This document shows positions 15,887-25,698 of a stretch of 32,432 nt of DNA, in pieces. How positions within the stretch are numbered: position 1 is the first letter of the stretch; each line of letters begins with the position of its first letter. The notes below the pieces were generated by a model that saw only the letters and a program-made list of their open reading frames with translations, did not search any database and was not told where the DNA came from. The stretch comes from Rhodospirillales bacterium 20-60-12 (GTDB lineage: Bacteria > Pseudomonadota > Alphaproteobacteria > Acetobacterales > Acetobacteraceae): contig NCAP01000019.1 of NCBI GenBank assembly GCA_002255495.1, forward strand, positions 1 through 32,432. The letters run 5' to 3'. Position numbers and translations under genes: made by a program.

Positions 15887-18800
15887 ATGTCAGGTAGCAC
15901 AATTGTTGGCTCCATTCACACCGGCGTTACGCTTGGGAGTGGTGGCTACGCAAGCCCGCTGACCATCGCCAGCACAGGCGATGTTGGCCCCACTGCTTTT
16001 GGGGCCAATGGCGTTTATGGTTCATCAAGCACGGAAATCGTCATCAATGACGGCGTGGTAGCCGGAGCCCTTGGCGGGAAATACGGCTTCAGCGGCGCAG
16101 CGGGCACCGGTATCGATCTGCTCGGCGGCGCGCTGACCAATGATGGGACCATCAAAGGTGGCGCGGGCAGCATCGCAGGTGCCGGTATTTCTCTCGCCGC
16201 ATCGGCATACGCCAATAATCTCGGAAACATTGTCGGTGGCAACGGCTATAGTAGTAACTACAGCAATGGCGGCAGCGGTGCCGCCCTGAGTACGGGTTCC
16301 AGCCTTTCCAATAACAGCATCATTGTCGGCGGTGTCGGCGCGTCTGTTTCTGGCAGCTTTAAGCCCGTGAAAGCGGCAACCGGCGGAAGCGGTGTCACCG
16401 CCTTAAATGCCAATATCACCAACAGCGCGACCATTATCGGCGGCGGGGGCGGCAGCGGCTCTCTCGATTATGGCGGCAACGGCGGTGACGGCGTTGATTT
16501 GTCCCATGGAAGCCTCACGAATACAGCACTCATCGAGGGCGGCAATGCCGGCGGCGGCGGTATTGCCGCTGGCGGCAATGCGCTGAACCTTGGCAGTGGT
16601 GCCATTGCAACCAATGCCGGGACATTGACGGGAGGCAGCGGGAGTCACGGCACCTTCAACCGCTATGGCGGTGGTGGGTTTGCCGGCGGCGGCGGGAACG
16701 GGGCTTTGCTGACCGGTGGCACATTGCTCAACACCGGCACGATCACCGGCGGGACGGACGGCATTGGGCATTACCCAGCCAATGGCGGCGCTGGCGTATA
16801 TATAAATGGTGGAGTTCTGATCAATAAAGGCACGATTTCAGGGGGTGTTGCCAATTCGGGCGGTAATGCGGGGGCCGCGGTCCTATTCGGCGCAACCGCT
16901 GGCACCCTCGTCATCTATCAAACCGCATTATTAAACGGGACTGTCATTGCGAACGCCGCCGTCGCCGACGCGCTCGAACTCGGATCCCTCGCCACAGCCG
17001 AAACACTTTCCAGTCTCGGCACTGCTTATACGAATTTTTCACTGCTGGATGTTGCGGCCGGTGCGCGATGGACTATCGGCGGTTCGTTTGCCGGTGCGGG
17101 CGGCATTTATCTTGGTCAAGCATCGACGGTGACAAGCAATGTCATCACAGAGTCCGGCGTCAGCCTCGCCACGAGTAGTTACTTCATCAATAATGCGCTG
17201 ATTCAAGGTAGTCACAGTTATGGGGCGAGAGGCCGCCCGCCGGGCAACGGCGGAGATGGAATCGATATCACAACGAATGCGACAATGATCAACGCCGGCA
17301 CCATCCTCGCGGGTGTCGGGGCCAATTACTATTCGCGCGCATCAGGCAACGGCGCAAATGGTGGAACCGGCGCGGTCATTTCGGATGGGCAGGTTTTCAA
17401 TAAAGGAACCATCGCCGGCAATCATGGCGGGCTTGGCTATATGGGCGGCAGCCAGGGACTCAGTGGCGCCGGGTTTTCGCTATCGGGCATCGGCACATTG
17501 AATAATACCGGCATGATCAATGGCAACTATGGCGCCGCCGGCGGTACAATTTCAGGTGGCGTGCTGATCAATAGTGGCACCATCAATGGCGGCAGGCCAA
17601 GCGGGGGCGGCCTTGGCACGGCCGGGGCAGGCTTGATCATGGTCGCAGGTTTGGCAACAAATAGCGGCCTGATTGCAGCCGCCCAAACTGCATACGGCAC
17701 CGGTGGCAACGGTGTCGATATTCTCGGCGGCAGTTTGTCGAATTTGGCGACGATTATATCAGGCCAACATAACAGCATCGGTGAAGCTGCCTATGTCAGC
17801 GCGGGCAGTCTGACCAACGGCGGCTTGATCCAAGGCGGCAAGAGCGCACGCGGGATGGCGCAACTGGGCGGCAATGTCGTCAATACAGGCACCATCGAGG
17901 GTGGCACGCTCAGCGGCATAGGGGTTACGCTTTCCGGTGGCAGCCTGAACAATGGCGGCACAATCGGCGGCGGCACGGGCCAATATACGATGGGCGGTGC
18001 GGGCATTGTCATCTCAGGCGGGGCAATGACCAATCATGGACTGCTCCTCGGCGGTGCAGGCGGCACAAACATCTATTATAATGCCTCCGGTAAACACCAT
18101 TCAGGGAATGCGGGTGGTGCGGGGCTGGACCTGATCGGCAATGTCACCATTGCCAATGCCGGGACCATCGTCGGCGGCGTTGGCGGCGGCACTGTGGGCG
18201 GCATATCCTATGGCTATTACGGCGGCGCTGGGGTGCTGTTGAATGCCGGCACTTTCATCGATACCGGCACACTCGAAGGCGGCGTCGGTTCGGCCAATCA
18301 GCGTGGTCAGGGCGGCAACGGGGCGGCGGCGCAATTCGGCACTGGGAATGCGGCATTGGTCATCGCACCGGGTGCCGCGATCGACGGTGCCGTGGCGGGA
18401 TTCGCCTATGGCGACGTCATTGATTTTGCTAACGTTACGATCAATCAGGAAACATTGGTCAATAATATTCTGACGCTGGAAAATAACGGCGCGATTGTTG
18501 ATACATTATCAATCACCGGTGTTCAGACCGCTGATTTTACCATCGCATCTGACGGCAGAAACGGCACCAAATTATCGCTTGGCGCGCAAGAGAGCTTTGC
18601 CGGAAGCTCATCAACCGGGATCGTGCTGACCGCGCTTTATACAAGCATTGCGCCCACTGCCATCGTTAATGCGTCCGGCACCGCGCTGTATGGTTCCTCA
18701 GCGCGCAATTGGACCGTGGTTAATCATGGGACATTGGAAAATAATTTAAGCGGCCAGAATGCCGGCGCGCAGATCAAAGGCGGCTCCACCTTCACCAATG

Positions 18801-20263
18801 CGTTCGGCGGCCTGATCGGTGGCGCGTATGCCGGGCTTGTCCTTGGGCAGCCGCCTTTCACGGGCGTCTCGAACCTGACCAATGATGGCACCATCAGATC
18901 GACGGGCACTGGCGCATTCTCATCAGGCCTGTTGTTTGAAGGCAGCGGCGTTATAACAAACCAAACCAGCGGCGTCATCGAAGGTAGTACGGCCCTTGCT
19001 CTCGTCGGTGCCGTGACCTTGATCAACCAAGGCACTATTGAGAGCACCGGCAGTACCGGTTCTGCTATCGAGTTTAATCAGTTCTCCAACGGACCTGATT
19101 TGATTGTCATCGATCCTAACTCGACAATCGCCGGGGCGATCACTAATTTCGGCACAGCCGATACGATCATGCTCGACGGCTTTGCTGTGAACACGGCCTC
19201 AGTCAGCTATGTCAGCGGCATCGGGCTGGAATTGACCAGCACCGCCGGCACGTCGATCACCTTGGATATTGCTGGCAGTTTTACCACGGCGAACTTAAAC
19301 GTCACAGGCGCAACGAGCACCACCACCATCACGCTCGCCACATCCGTGCCTTGCTTTGCCAAAGGCACGCATATTCTCACCGCAGCGGGTGAAATCAGGG
19401 TCGAGGATTTACCCGTTGGCGCGGAAATCATCCTGTTTGACGGTCGGCGCGCAGCCATCACATGGATCGGGCGGCGCCATATCGACATCCAGGATCAGCC
19501 CGATCCCGTGTCCGTCCTGCCGATATTGATCCAAGAGGGCGCATTGACGGATCAATCACCCGTGCGCGATTTATATGTCTCGCCCGATCATGCATTATTT
19601 TTTGAGGGCTGCCTGATTCCGGCGAAGGCGCTGATCAATGGCCATAATATCCGCACTATTGAGTGTCGCACGGTGACTTATTATCATGTCGAATTGGCGC
19701 AGCATGATATTCTATTGGCCGAAGGGGTGGCCGCTGAATCCTATCTGGCAACCGGCAATCGCAACCTGTTCGAGAATAGTGGCGATACGGATCAACTACC
19801 CGCCGATGCCGCACAGGCCATGCGGCTGCATACAGGTTGCGCGCCTTTCATCGAATCCGGGCCGGCCGTTGAACGCATGCGGCGTCAGGTGCTGGCACGC
19901 GCCAGAATCGAAACCAGCGTTGATCCGGCCTTGATGATCGTTGGCCAGCAGAGCGGCGCTGTGCTGATCAGCAGCCGCTATGCTATCCCAGGCCACATCA
20001 CGCCGGACCCGCGTGACCGCCGGCGGCTGGGTGTTAAAATTTCAGCCCTGCGCATTGGCGGGGTCGCCGTACCACTTGATCATCCAGCCCTCAGCGATGG
20101 TTGGCACAATATGGAGGATGATGGCCGCTGGACCGATGGCTGCGCCATCGTACCCGCCGAGTTGGCCGCAGGAGGTGAGGTCTGCGTGCACATCACGGCG
20201 ACCCTGCCCTATCCGCTCAGAGAGCTTCCTCCCCCGCCAAAATATGCGCCGATGATGCTGTGA
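15887..20263 (+). CDS. Giant Gly-rich beta-repeat protein with C-terminal Hint domain
   Basis: A 1458-residue protein beginning after GGAG six bases upstream. From about residue 70 to 1070 it is made of at least 20 short repeats of the type G-x-L-x-N-x-G-T-I-x-G-G, probably forming a beta-solenoid. Three cap elements of the form (L/I)VI-x(6)-I/L-x-G-(T/A)-V/I interrupt them at about 341, 824 and 1072. A Hint_2-type domain starts at VPCFAKGTHILT (Cys1156) and includes VSPDHALFF and HDILLAEGVAAESYLATGNR. A conserved tail of about 160 residues ends the chain. There is no Sec signal peptide or autotransporter barrel, so if exported it would need another route. Proteins of this kind are common in Acetobacteraceae; their function is not known to me. 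Adhesin-like or surface role and self-processing at Cys1156 are inferences. Confidence 0.85.
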   Translation: MSGSTIVGSIHTGVTLGSGGYASPLTIASTGDVGPTAFGANGVYGSSSTEIVINDGVVAGALGGKYGFSGAAGTGIDLLGGALTNDGTIKGGAGSIAGAGISLAASAYANNLGNIVGGNGYSSNYSNGGSGAALSTGSSLSNNSIIVGGVGASVSGSFKPVKAATGGSGVTALNANITNSATIIGGGGGSGSLDYGGNGGDGVDLSHGSLTNTALIEGGNAGGGGIAAGGNALNLGSGAIATNAGTLTGGSGSHGTFNRYGGGGFAGGGGNGALLTGGTLLNTGTITGGTDGIGHYPANGGAGVYINGGVLINKGTISGGVANSGGNAGAAVLFGATAGTLVIYQTALLNGTVIANAAVADALELGSLATAETLSSLGTAYTNFSLLDVAAGARWTIGGSFAGAGGIYLGQASTVTSNVITESGVSLATSSYFINNALIQGSHSYGARGRPPGNGGDGIDITTNATMINAGTILAGVGANYYSRASGNGANGGTGAVISDGQVFNKGTIAGNHGGLGYMGGSQGLSGAGFSLSGIGTLNNTGMINGNYGAAGGTISGGVLINSGTINGGRPSGGGLGTAGAGLIMVAGLATNSGLIAAAQTAYGTGGNGVDILGGSLSNLATIISGQHNSIGEAAYVSAGSLTNGGLIQGGKSARGMAQLGGNVVNTGTIEGGTLSGIGVTLSGGSLNNGGTIGGGTGQYTMGGAGIVISGGAMTNHGLLLGGAGGTNIYYNASGKHHSGNAGGAGLDLIGNVTIANAGTIVGGVGGGTVGGISYGYYGGAGVLLNAGTFIDTGTLEGGVGSANQRGQGGNGAAAQFGTGNAALVIAPGAAIDGAVAGFAYGDVIDFANVTINQETLVNNILTLENNGAIVDTLSITGVQTADFTIASDGRNGTKLSLGAQESFAGSSSTGIVLTALYTSIAPTAIVNASGTALYGSSARNWTVVNHGTLENNLSGQNAGAQIKGGSTFTNAFGGLIGGAYAGLVLGQPPFTGVSNLTNDGTIRSTGTGAFSSGLLFEGSGVITNQTSGVIEGSTALALVGAVTLINQGTIESTGSTGSAIEFNQFSNGPDLIVIDPNSTIAGAITNFGTADTIMLDGFAVNTASVSYVSGIGLELTSTAGTSITLDIAGSFTTANLNVTGATSTTTITLATSVPCFAKGTHILTAAGEIRVEDLPVGAEIILFDGRRAAITWIGRRHIDIQDQPDPVSVLPILIQEGALTDQSPVRDLYVSPDHALFFEGCLIPAKALINGHNIRTIECRTVTYYHVELAQHDILLAEGVAAESYLATGNRNLFENSGDTDQLPADAAQAMRLHTGCAPFIESGPAVERMRRQVLARARIETSVDPALMIVGQQSGAVLISSRYAIPGHITPDPRDRRRLGVKISALRIGGVAVPLDHPALSDGWHNMEDDGRWTDGCAIVPAELAAGGEVCVHITATLPYPLRELPPPPKYAPMML

Positions 20264-22133
20264 GTTCGCTGGCGCCGATCGGTTCGGCGCGGCCACCCAA
20301 ATACCGCGCGAGGAAGGCCTCGGTGATGGCGTTGAACGCGATATTATTCTCCGGCCGGGCAAACCCATGCCCTTCGTCGGGAAAAAGCACATAAGTGACC
20401 GGGATATTTTTCGCCTGCAAAGCCGCGACCATCTGATCAGACTCCGCCTGCTTCACCCGCGGATCATTGGCCCCCTGACCGATCAATAAGGGGCGCGCCA
20501 GGCGATCGGCCTGATGCACCGGCGAGCGCTCGCGCAGCAAAGCCAGCCCTTCGGCCGTATCCGGGTCACCCAGCGATTTCACCAGCATGGCGCGGAAGGA
20601 TTCCCAATAAGGCGGAACAGTCGCGAGCAGCGTTTCGAGATTAGATGGCCCAACAATATCGACGCCGCAAGCGTAAAGCTCTGGGTTGCGCGTCATGCTG
20701 GCGAGTGTGGCATAGCCGCCATAAGAGCCGCCCATGATCGCGATCCGTGCGGGGTCGGCAATGCCGTTCTGGGTTGCCCAGGCGATGGCATCCAGCAGAT
20801 CGTCATCCATTTTCGCACCCCATTCATGGTCCCCGGCGTTCAGAAACGCTTTGCCGAAGCCGGTCGAGGCACGAAAATTAACAGACAGCACCGCATAACC
20901 GCGATTGGCCAGCCATTGATGATATGGATTATAGCCGAAATGATCGCGCCCCCAAGGCCCGCCATGGACGAAAAGCACCAACGGCGATGGCGTCTTCGCT
21001 GGCCTGGTCAGGTAACTGACCAGCTTAAATCCATCACGCGCATCAATGATCACAGGTTCCATCGGCCGCAACGGCGCGCCGGCCAAAGCCGGCCTGGAAT
21101 CATAGAGTTTCGAGATCGTCTTGGCCGCGCGGTCGTAAATATAGGCGGCCCCCGGCGCGATATCCGACGCCGCACCAACGACCCAGATTTGATCATCATG
21201 GCTGCGCGCATTCAGCGCCCAATCGCCGATATCGGCCGCAGTCAAAAAATCCAGATCGGGCTGGATCGCTTCATCGAGGGCGTAATAGCGACCGCGATCA
21301 TAATCGAGCTGATAAGCCAGTGGCTGATGGGTTAGCGGGTCGGTGATCAACGCGCCAATATCCGCACGGTCATCGGCGGCGAGCAAGGTTTTTTCGCCGC
21401 TTGTCATATCCAGCCGATAGAGGGCCGCCGTGTCACGGCCCTGGCTGCTGATCATCAAAGTGAAACGCCCATCGGGCGAGAAATCCTCCGTGATACCTGA
21501 ACTCATCGCGTCTTCCGGCGCAAAATACAGCCAATCCTCCCACCCCCCTTTGCCGTCGGGCCGCAAGGTGACGGCACTGCCATCCGGGTCGATGCGGCCG
21601 GCCAGGCGCGGCACATAATCATCATCGATACTGAAGCCCGCGAGCCCCGGATTTTCGATCAGCAAGGTTTCAGTGCCGGTCGCGACTTCAACAGAGTAGA
21701 CATCCGGGAAGCGCGCATCGCGGCGATTATGGCTGATCAGGATTGTAGCGGGATGCGCGCGCGAGCGCTTGACGATGCTGGCCTGCACGCCGTCATAAGG
21801 TGTCAGATCACGCATTGTAGTGGTGGAGATATCGATGGCATAGACATGGAAATTCTCATCGCCATCCTGGTCCTTGGAGGCGAGAATATGCACCCCGTCG
21901 CGCGCCCACATATATGAGCGGAAGCCGCGGCCGGTATCGCGGGTCAGTGGCGTGGCAGCGGCGAGCGCGCTGCGGCGGGCGACCCAGATATTCAGCACGT
22001 CATCGAGCGGGGCGACAAAGGAGACATATTCTCCGTTCGGGCTGATCTGAGCGTTGGTTTTCTCCGGGTTGCCGAATAAATCCGCCCGCTTGATCAATGC
22101 ATTATCGAGGTAGCCCGCCGGAATATCGTTCAT
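20217..22133 (-). CDS. S9-family prolyl oligopeptidase-like peptidase
   Basis: A 638-residue serine peptidase. The N-terminal two-thirds looks like a beta-propeller (repeated D-G-x-x-W/F and [14 protein letters not shown] elements). The C-terminal alpha/beta-hydrolase domain has the catalytic triad Ser470 in GGSYGGYA, Asp557 in GANDPRV and His589 in [10 protein letters not shown]. The oxyanion/HGGPWG motif ([19 protein letters not shown] region) precedes it. Family S9 enzymes are acylaminoacyl or prolyl oligopeptidases acting on small peptides. No signal peptide is evident, so it is probably cytoplasmic. The last 47 bases overlap the convergent Hint-protein gene in antisense. It is divergent from purQ with 127 bp between starts. 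Confidence 0.93.
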   Translation of the reverse strand: MNDIPAGYLDNALIKRADLFGNPEKTNAQISPNGEYVSFVAPLDDVLNIWVARRSALAAATPLTRDTGRGFRSYMWARDGVHILASKDQDGDENFHVYAIDISTTTMRDLTPYDGVQASIVKRSRAHPATILISHNRRDARFPDVYSVEVATGTETLLIENPGLAGFSIDDDYVPRLAGRIDPDGSAVTLRPDGKGGWEDWLYFAPEDAMSSGITEDFSPDGRFTLMISSQGRDTAALYRLDMTSGEKTLLAADDRADIGALITDPLTHQPLAYQLDYDRGRYYALDEAIQPDLDFLTAADIGDWALNARSHDDQIWVVGAASDIAPGAAYIYDRAAKTISKLYDSRPALAGAPLRPMEPVIIDARDGFKLVSYLTRPAKTPSPLVLFVHGGPWGRDHFGYNPYHQWLANRGYAVLSVNFRASTGFGKAFLNAGDHEWGAKMDDDLLDAIAWATQNGIADPARIAIMGGSYGGYATLASMTRNPELYACGVDIVGPSNLETLLATVPPYWESFRAMLVKSLGDPDTAEGLALLRERSPVHQADRLARPLLIGQGANDPRVKQAESDQMVAALQAKNIPVTYVLFPDEGHGFARPENNIAFNAITEAFLARYLGGRAEPIGASELTASSAHILAGEEAL

Positions 22134-22260
22134 CTGGTGTAATCCTTGCCGCTATACGGGGCGCAGGCTGGCAGAGTTTGTCGCAGGCGCCAACCTCCAG
22201 CCGCTTTACAAGCCTGTGCCGGCTTGGCAGATGAGGCGCGTATCCAGAGGATTTCTCGTC

Positions 22261-22929
22261 ATGTTGCGCGCCGGTATCGTCATGTTCCCAGGGATCAACC
22301 GCGAACGGGACATCGCCATCGCTCTGACCCGCAGTTTCGGCCAAAAGCCGGTCATGCTTTGGCACAAGGACCCGTCGATCGAAGGGATTGATCTGGTGGT
22401 GGTCCCCGGCGGATTTTCGTTTGGCGATTATCTGCGCTGCGGCGCCATGGCCGCGCAATCGCCGATCATGCGCGCGGTTGCCGCCCATGCAGCGCGCGGC
22501 GGCTATGTGCTCGGCGTATGCAACGGGTTCCAGATCCTCACCGAAGCGGGCTTGCTGCCCGGGGCGCTGCTGCGCAATGCCGGGCTACGCTTCCTCTCGA
22601 TGGATTGCCAACTGAAAGTAGCCAGAGCAGATACCGCCTTCACCTCGCATTACCAGCAAAACGAAGTTTTCCGTGCGCCGCTTGCCCATGGCGACGGCAA
22701 TTACACCGCCTCACCCGATGTTTTGGACCGGCTGGAGGGCGAAAACCTGGTGGCGTTCCGCTATGAGGGCGAAAACCCCAATGGCAGCGCCCGTGCCATT
22801 GCCGGTATTTACAGCCCGAATCTGCGAGTCATGGGGCTGATGCCGCACCCGGAGAATCTTGTTGATCCGCTGATGGGTGGCACTGACGGCAAAGCATTAT
22901 TCGATAGTCTGGCGGCAGCATCAACATGA
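22261..22929 (+). CDS. purQ: PurQ, FGAM synthase glutaminase subunit
   Basis: A 222-residue class I glutamine amidotransferase that supplies ammonia to PurL in the fourth step of purine synthesis. The nucleophile Cys87 lies in LGVCNGFQ and His196/Glu198 in MPHPENL complete the triad. [16 protein letters not shown] is the usual N-terminal signature. I use ATG 22261 with AGAGGA about ten bases upstream; a GTG at 22216 and further upstream codons are open but add residues foreign to PurQ. Its stop overlaps the purL ATG (ATGA). Normally PurS is encoded just upstream in related organisms, but here the neighbour is the divergent peptidase. Confidence 0.96.
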   Translation: MLRAGIVMFPGINRERDIAIALTRSFGQKPVMLWHKDPSIEGIDLVVVPGGFSFGDYLRCGAMAAQSPIMRAVAAHAARGGYVLGVCNGFQILTEAGLLPGALLRNAGLRFLSMDCQLKVARADTAFTSHYQQNEVFRAPLAHGDGNYTASPDVLDRLEGENLVAFRYEGENPNGSARAIAGIYSPNLRVMGLMPHPENLVDPLMGGTDGKALFDSLAAAST

Positions 22930-25100
22930 CCCACACCATCATTGATGTCGCACTGGCCCGGCAATTCGGGCTCAGCGAAGCAGAATATGCCAAAGTTCTG
23001 GAGATTATGGGCCGCGTGCCGAGCCTCACCGAGCTTGGCATTTTCTCGGTCATGTGGTCCGAGCATTGCTCCTACAAATCCTCCCGCGTCTGGCTGAAAA
23101 CGCTGCCGACAACAGCCCCTTGGGTCATCCACGGCCCAGGCGAGAATGCCGGAGTGGTGGATATCGGCGAGGGATTGGCGGCCATTTTCAAAATGGAGTC
23201 GCACAACCATCCAAGCTTCATCGAACCGTTTCAGGGTGCGGCGACCGGTGTGGGCGGCATTCTGCGTGACGTGTTCACAATGGGCGCGCGGCCGATTGCC
23301 AATATGAATGCGCTGCGCTTTGGCGACCCGCGCCTGCCGGTGACCAAGCGGGTGGTGGATGGCGTGGTGCGCGGCATCGGCGGCTACGGCAATTGCGTCG
23401 GTGTGCCGACGGTCGGCGGCGAGACCAATTTCCACCCATCCTATAATGGCAATCCGCTGGTCAATGCGATGACGGTGGGGATTGCAGCCCAGGACAGAAT
23501 TTTTCTCTCCGCCGCGGCGGGCATCGGCAATCCGGTGGTCTATGTTGGCTCGAAAACCGGGCGCGACGGGATCCACGGCGCGACCATGGCATCGGCCGAA
23601 TTCGGCGCCGATTCCGAGGAAAAACGCCCGACCGTGCAGGTCGGTGATCCGTTCATCGAAAAATTGCTGATCGAAGCCTGCCTGGAATTGATGGCGACCG
23701 ACGCGATTGTCGCCATCCAGGATATGGGAGCTGCCGGCCTGACATCGTCATCGGTCGAGATGGCGGGCAAAGGCGGTGTTGGCATTGAACTTGACCTGGA
23801 TGCCGTGCCGCAGCGCGAGACCGGGATGAGCGCCTATGAGATGATGCTCTCCGAGAGCCAGGAGCGCATGCTGATGGTGCTGCGCCCTGACCGGGCAGAC
23901 ATGGCCGCCGCGATATTCGAGAAATGGGACCTGGATTTTGCGGTCATCGGCCATATTACCGATACCGGTCGCATCATCGTCCGCCATCAGGGGCGCGTTG
24001 AAGCCGATATCGCGCTTGATCCGCTGGCCGAGGCGGCGCCGCTTTATCACCGCCCTTATGAACTCACACCGCGCCCCGCACCGCTCGGCGCGGTACCCGA
24101 CCCGGTCGGCCTCGGCCCGGCTTTGCTGACCCTGATTGGCAGCCCCGATTTATGCTCGCGCGCTTGGATTTGGGATCAATATGACGCGACCGTGGGCGGT
24201 CAGACCGTCAAGCGGCCAGGGGCGGCTGATGCGGCTATCGTGCGGATCGAAGGCAGCCAGCGCGCTTTGGCCATGACCACCGATTGCACGCCGCGCTATT
24301 GCCTGGCCGACCCCGAGGCCGGCGGCGCGCAAGCCGTGGCCGAAGCCTGGCGCAACATCACAGCAACGGGCGCCAAGCCATTGGCAATTACCGATAATAT
24401 GAATTTCGGTAATCCCGAAAAGCCTGTGGTGATGGGGCAATTTGTCGGCGCCATTAAAGGCATGAGTGCGGCCTGCCGGGCGCTCGATTTTCCGGTCGTC
24501 TCGGGCAATGTGTCGCTCTATAATGAAACCGAGGGCCAGAGCATTCTGCCCACCCCGGCCATCGGCGCGATCGGGGTGATCGAAGATGCGGCCCGTGCCG
24601 TCGGCCTTGCTTTGCAGCCGGGGCTTGACCTTGTGGTGATCGGCGCGACGACAGGTGAATTGGGGCAAAGCCTATGGCTGCGCGAGGTTTGCGGCCGCCA
24701 GGATGGGGCTCCGCCTTTGGTGGATCTGGCCGCCGAACGCCGCCATGGCGATTTCGTCCGCCGGCTGATCGAGCAGGGCAAAATAGCCGCCTGTCACGAC
24801 GTCGCCGATGGCGGGCTACTCGTCGCGGTGGCGGAAATGGCTCTGGCGGGCATGACCGGCGCTCATTTGTTCCCGAGCGCAGAGGGGGCAAAATTCTGGT
24901 TCGGCGAGGATCAATCCCGCTATGTGCTGGCCGTGCCGCATGCAGCCCCCGTGCTGGCGGAGGCCGCTCAAGCCGGCATACCGGCGGCGCATATCGGCAG
25001 CGCCGGTTCAAGCCGTTTGACTCTCCCGGATGGTAACTCCATATCGTTAAATGAAATCAAGGCGTCTCATGAGGCATTTTTTGCTGAATGGTTTGCCTGA
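22926..25100 (+). CDS. purL: PurL, FGAM synthase large subunit (small-PurL type)
   Basis: A 724-residue ATP-dependent formylglycinamidine ribonucleotide synthase subunit. The length and absence of a fused glutaminase domain mark the small PurL type that works with separate PurQ and PurS. Signatures seen are [12 protein letters not shown] near residue 40, [41 protein letters not shown], and [16 protein letters not shown]. Start coupled to purQ by an ATGA overlap. The next gene, bolA, begins 15 bp after its stop, so purQ-purL-bolA-glutaredoxin is probably one transcript. Confidence 0.97.
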   Translation: MTHTIIDVALARQFGLSEAEYAKVLEIMGRVPSLTELGIFSVMWSEHCSYKSSRVWLKTLPTTAPWVIHGPGENAGVVDIGEGLAAIFKMESHNHPSFIEPFQGAATGVGGILRDVFTMGARPIANMNALRFGDPRLPVTKRVVDGVVRGIGGYGNCVGVPTVGGETNFHPSYNGNPLVNAMTVGIAAQDRIFLSAAAGIGNPVVYVGSKTGRDGIHGATMASAEFGADSEEKRPTVQVGDPFIEKLLIEACLELMATDAIVAIQDMGAAGLTSSSVEMAGKGGVGIELDLDAVPQRETGMSAYEMMLSESQERMLMVLRPDRADMAAAIFEKWDLDFAVIGHITDTGRIIVRHQGRVEADIALDPLAEAAPLYHRPYELTPRPAPLGAVPDPVGLGPALLTLIGSPDLCSRAWIWDQYDATVGGQTVKRPGAADAAIVRIEGSQRALAMTTDCTPRYCLADPEAGGAQAVAEAWRNITATGAKPLAITDNMNFGNPEKPVVMGQFVGAIKGMSAACRALDFPVVSGNVSLYNETEGQSILPTPAIGAIGVIEDAARAVGLALQPGLDLVVIGATTGELGQSLWLREVCGRQDGAPPLVDLAAERRHGDFVRRLIEQGKIAACHDVADGGLLVAVAEMALAGMTGAHLFPSAEGAKFWFGEDQSRYVLAVPHAAPVLAEAAQAGIPAAHIGSAGSSRLTLPDGNSISLNEIKASHEAFFAEWFA

Positions 25101-25115
25101 TAAGGAGCATTCAAC

Positions 25116-25349
25116 ATGGCCATGGCAGCCAGTGATATTGAAGCCTTGATCAAAGCGGCGCTGCCGGACGCCGCCATCACGGTTGAAGATTTGGCCGGCG
25201 ACGGCGACCATTATGCGGCAACCGTCGTGAGCGCTGCGTTCCGCGGCCTCTCGCGGGTTCGCCAACACCAGATCGTTTATGCCGCTCTGCAGGGACGCAT
25301 GGGCGGCGCTCTTCACGCGCTTGCTTTGCAGACGTCAGCCCCAGATTAG
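25116..25349 (+). CDS. bolA: BolA-family protein
   Basis: A 77-residue BolA/IbaG-type protein with the characteristic [31 protein letters not shown] stretch across the middle and the conserved His (residue 32) region. BolA proteins bind [2Fe-2S] clusters jointly with CGFS monothiol glutaredoxins and help in iron-sulfur trafficking and iron sensing. AAGGAG lies eight bases before the ATG at 25116. The glutaredoxin partner is encoded ten bases downstream, which supports a BolA-Grx complex. Subtype (IbaG-like versus BolA) was not resolved. Confidence 0.93.
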   Translation: MAMAASDIEALIKAALPDAAITVEDLAGDGDHYAATVVSAAFRGLSRVRQHQIVYAALQGRMGGALHALALQTSAPD

Positions 25350-25359
25350 GAGATTTTCC

Positions 25360-25698
25360 ATGAGTGCGACCATCACCGACCGGATCAAATCCGAAATTAC
25401 CGAATCCCCCGTCATGCTGTATATGAAAGGCACAGCGATGTTCCCGCAATGCGGATTTTCCGCCCGCGTGGTGCAGATTCTAAGCCATATGAACGTGCCG
25501 TTCAAAACCGCCAACGTGCTGGAAGATGCCGAATTGCGTGACGGTATTAAGCAATTCAGCAATTGGCCGACAATTCCCCAGCTTTACGTCAATGGCGAGT
25601 TCGTCGGCGGGTGCGACATCATCACAGAGATGTTTCAGTCCGGCGAATTGCAAACGATGATGGCCGAGAAAGGCATCATTCAGGCGCAGACGGCCTGA
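25360..25698 (+). CDS. grxD: Monothiol glutaredoxin (Grx4/GrxD type)
   Basis: A 112-residue CGFS-type monothiol glutaredoxin with Cys31 in QCGFSARVV, the TIPQLYVNGEFVGGCDI segment with cis-Pro, and the GG motif for glutathione binding. Such proteins carry a glutathione-ligated [2Fe-2S] cluster and deliver it to targets with BolA partners. Start chosen at ATG 25360 with AGGAG seven bases upstream; the frame remains open back into bolA. Its TGA at 25696-25698 overlaps a CTG that is the likely start of the next gene. Cytoplasmic. Confidence 0.96.
   Translation: MSATITDRIKSEITESPVMLYMKGTAMFPQCGFSARVVQILSHMNVPFKTANVLEDAELRDGIKQFSNWPTIPQLYVNGEFVGGCDIITEMFQSGELQTMMAEKGIIQAQTA

Noticed and set aside
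15950-19340. Recurring similar DNA segments that resemble a repeat array
   Set aside because: They are coding repeats of the solenoid protein with variable spacing and sequence; no spacers or constant repeats as in CRISPR.
22146-22391. Possible purS just before purQ
   Set aside because: The 81-codon frame mostly overlaps purQ in another frame and has none of the PurS pattern.
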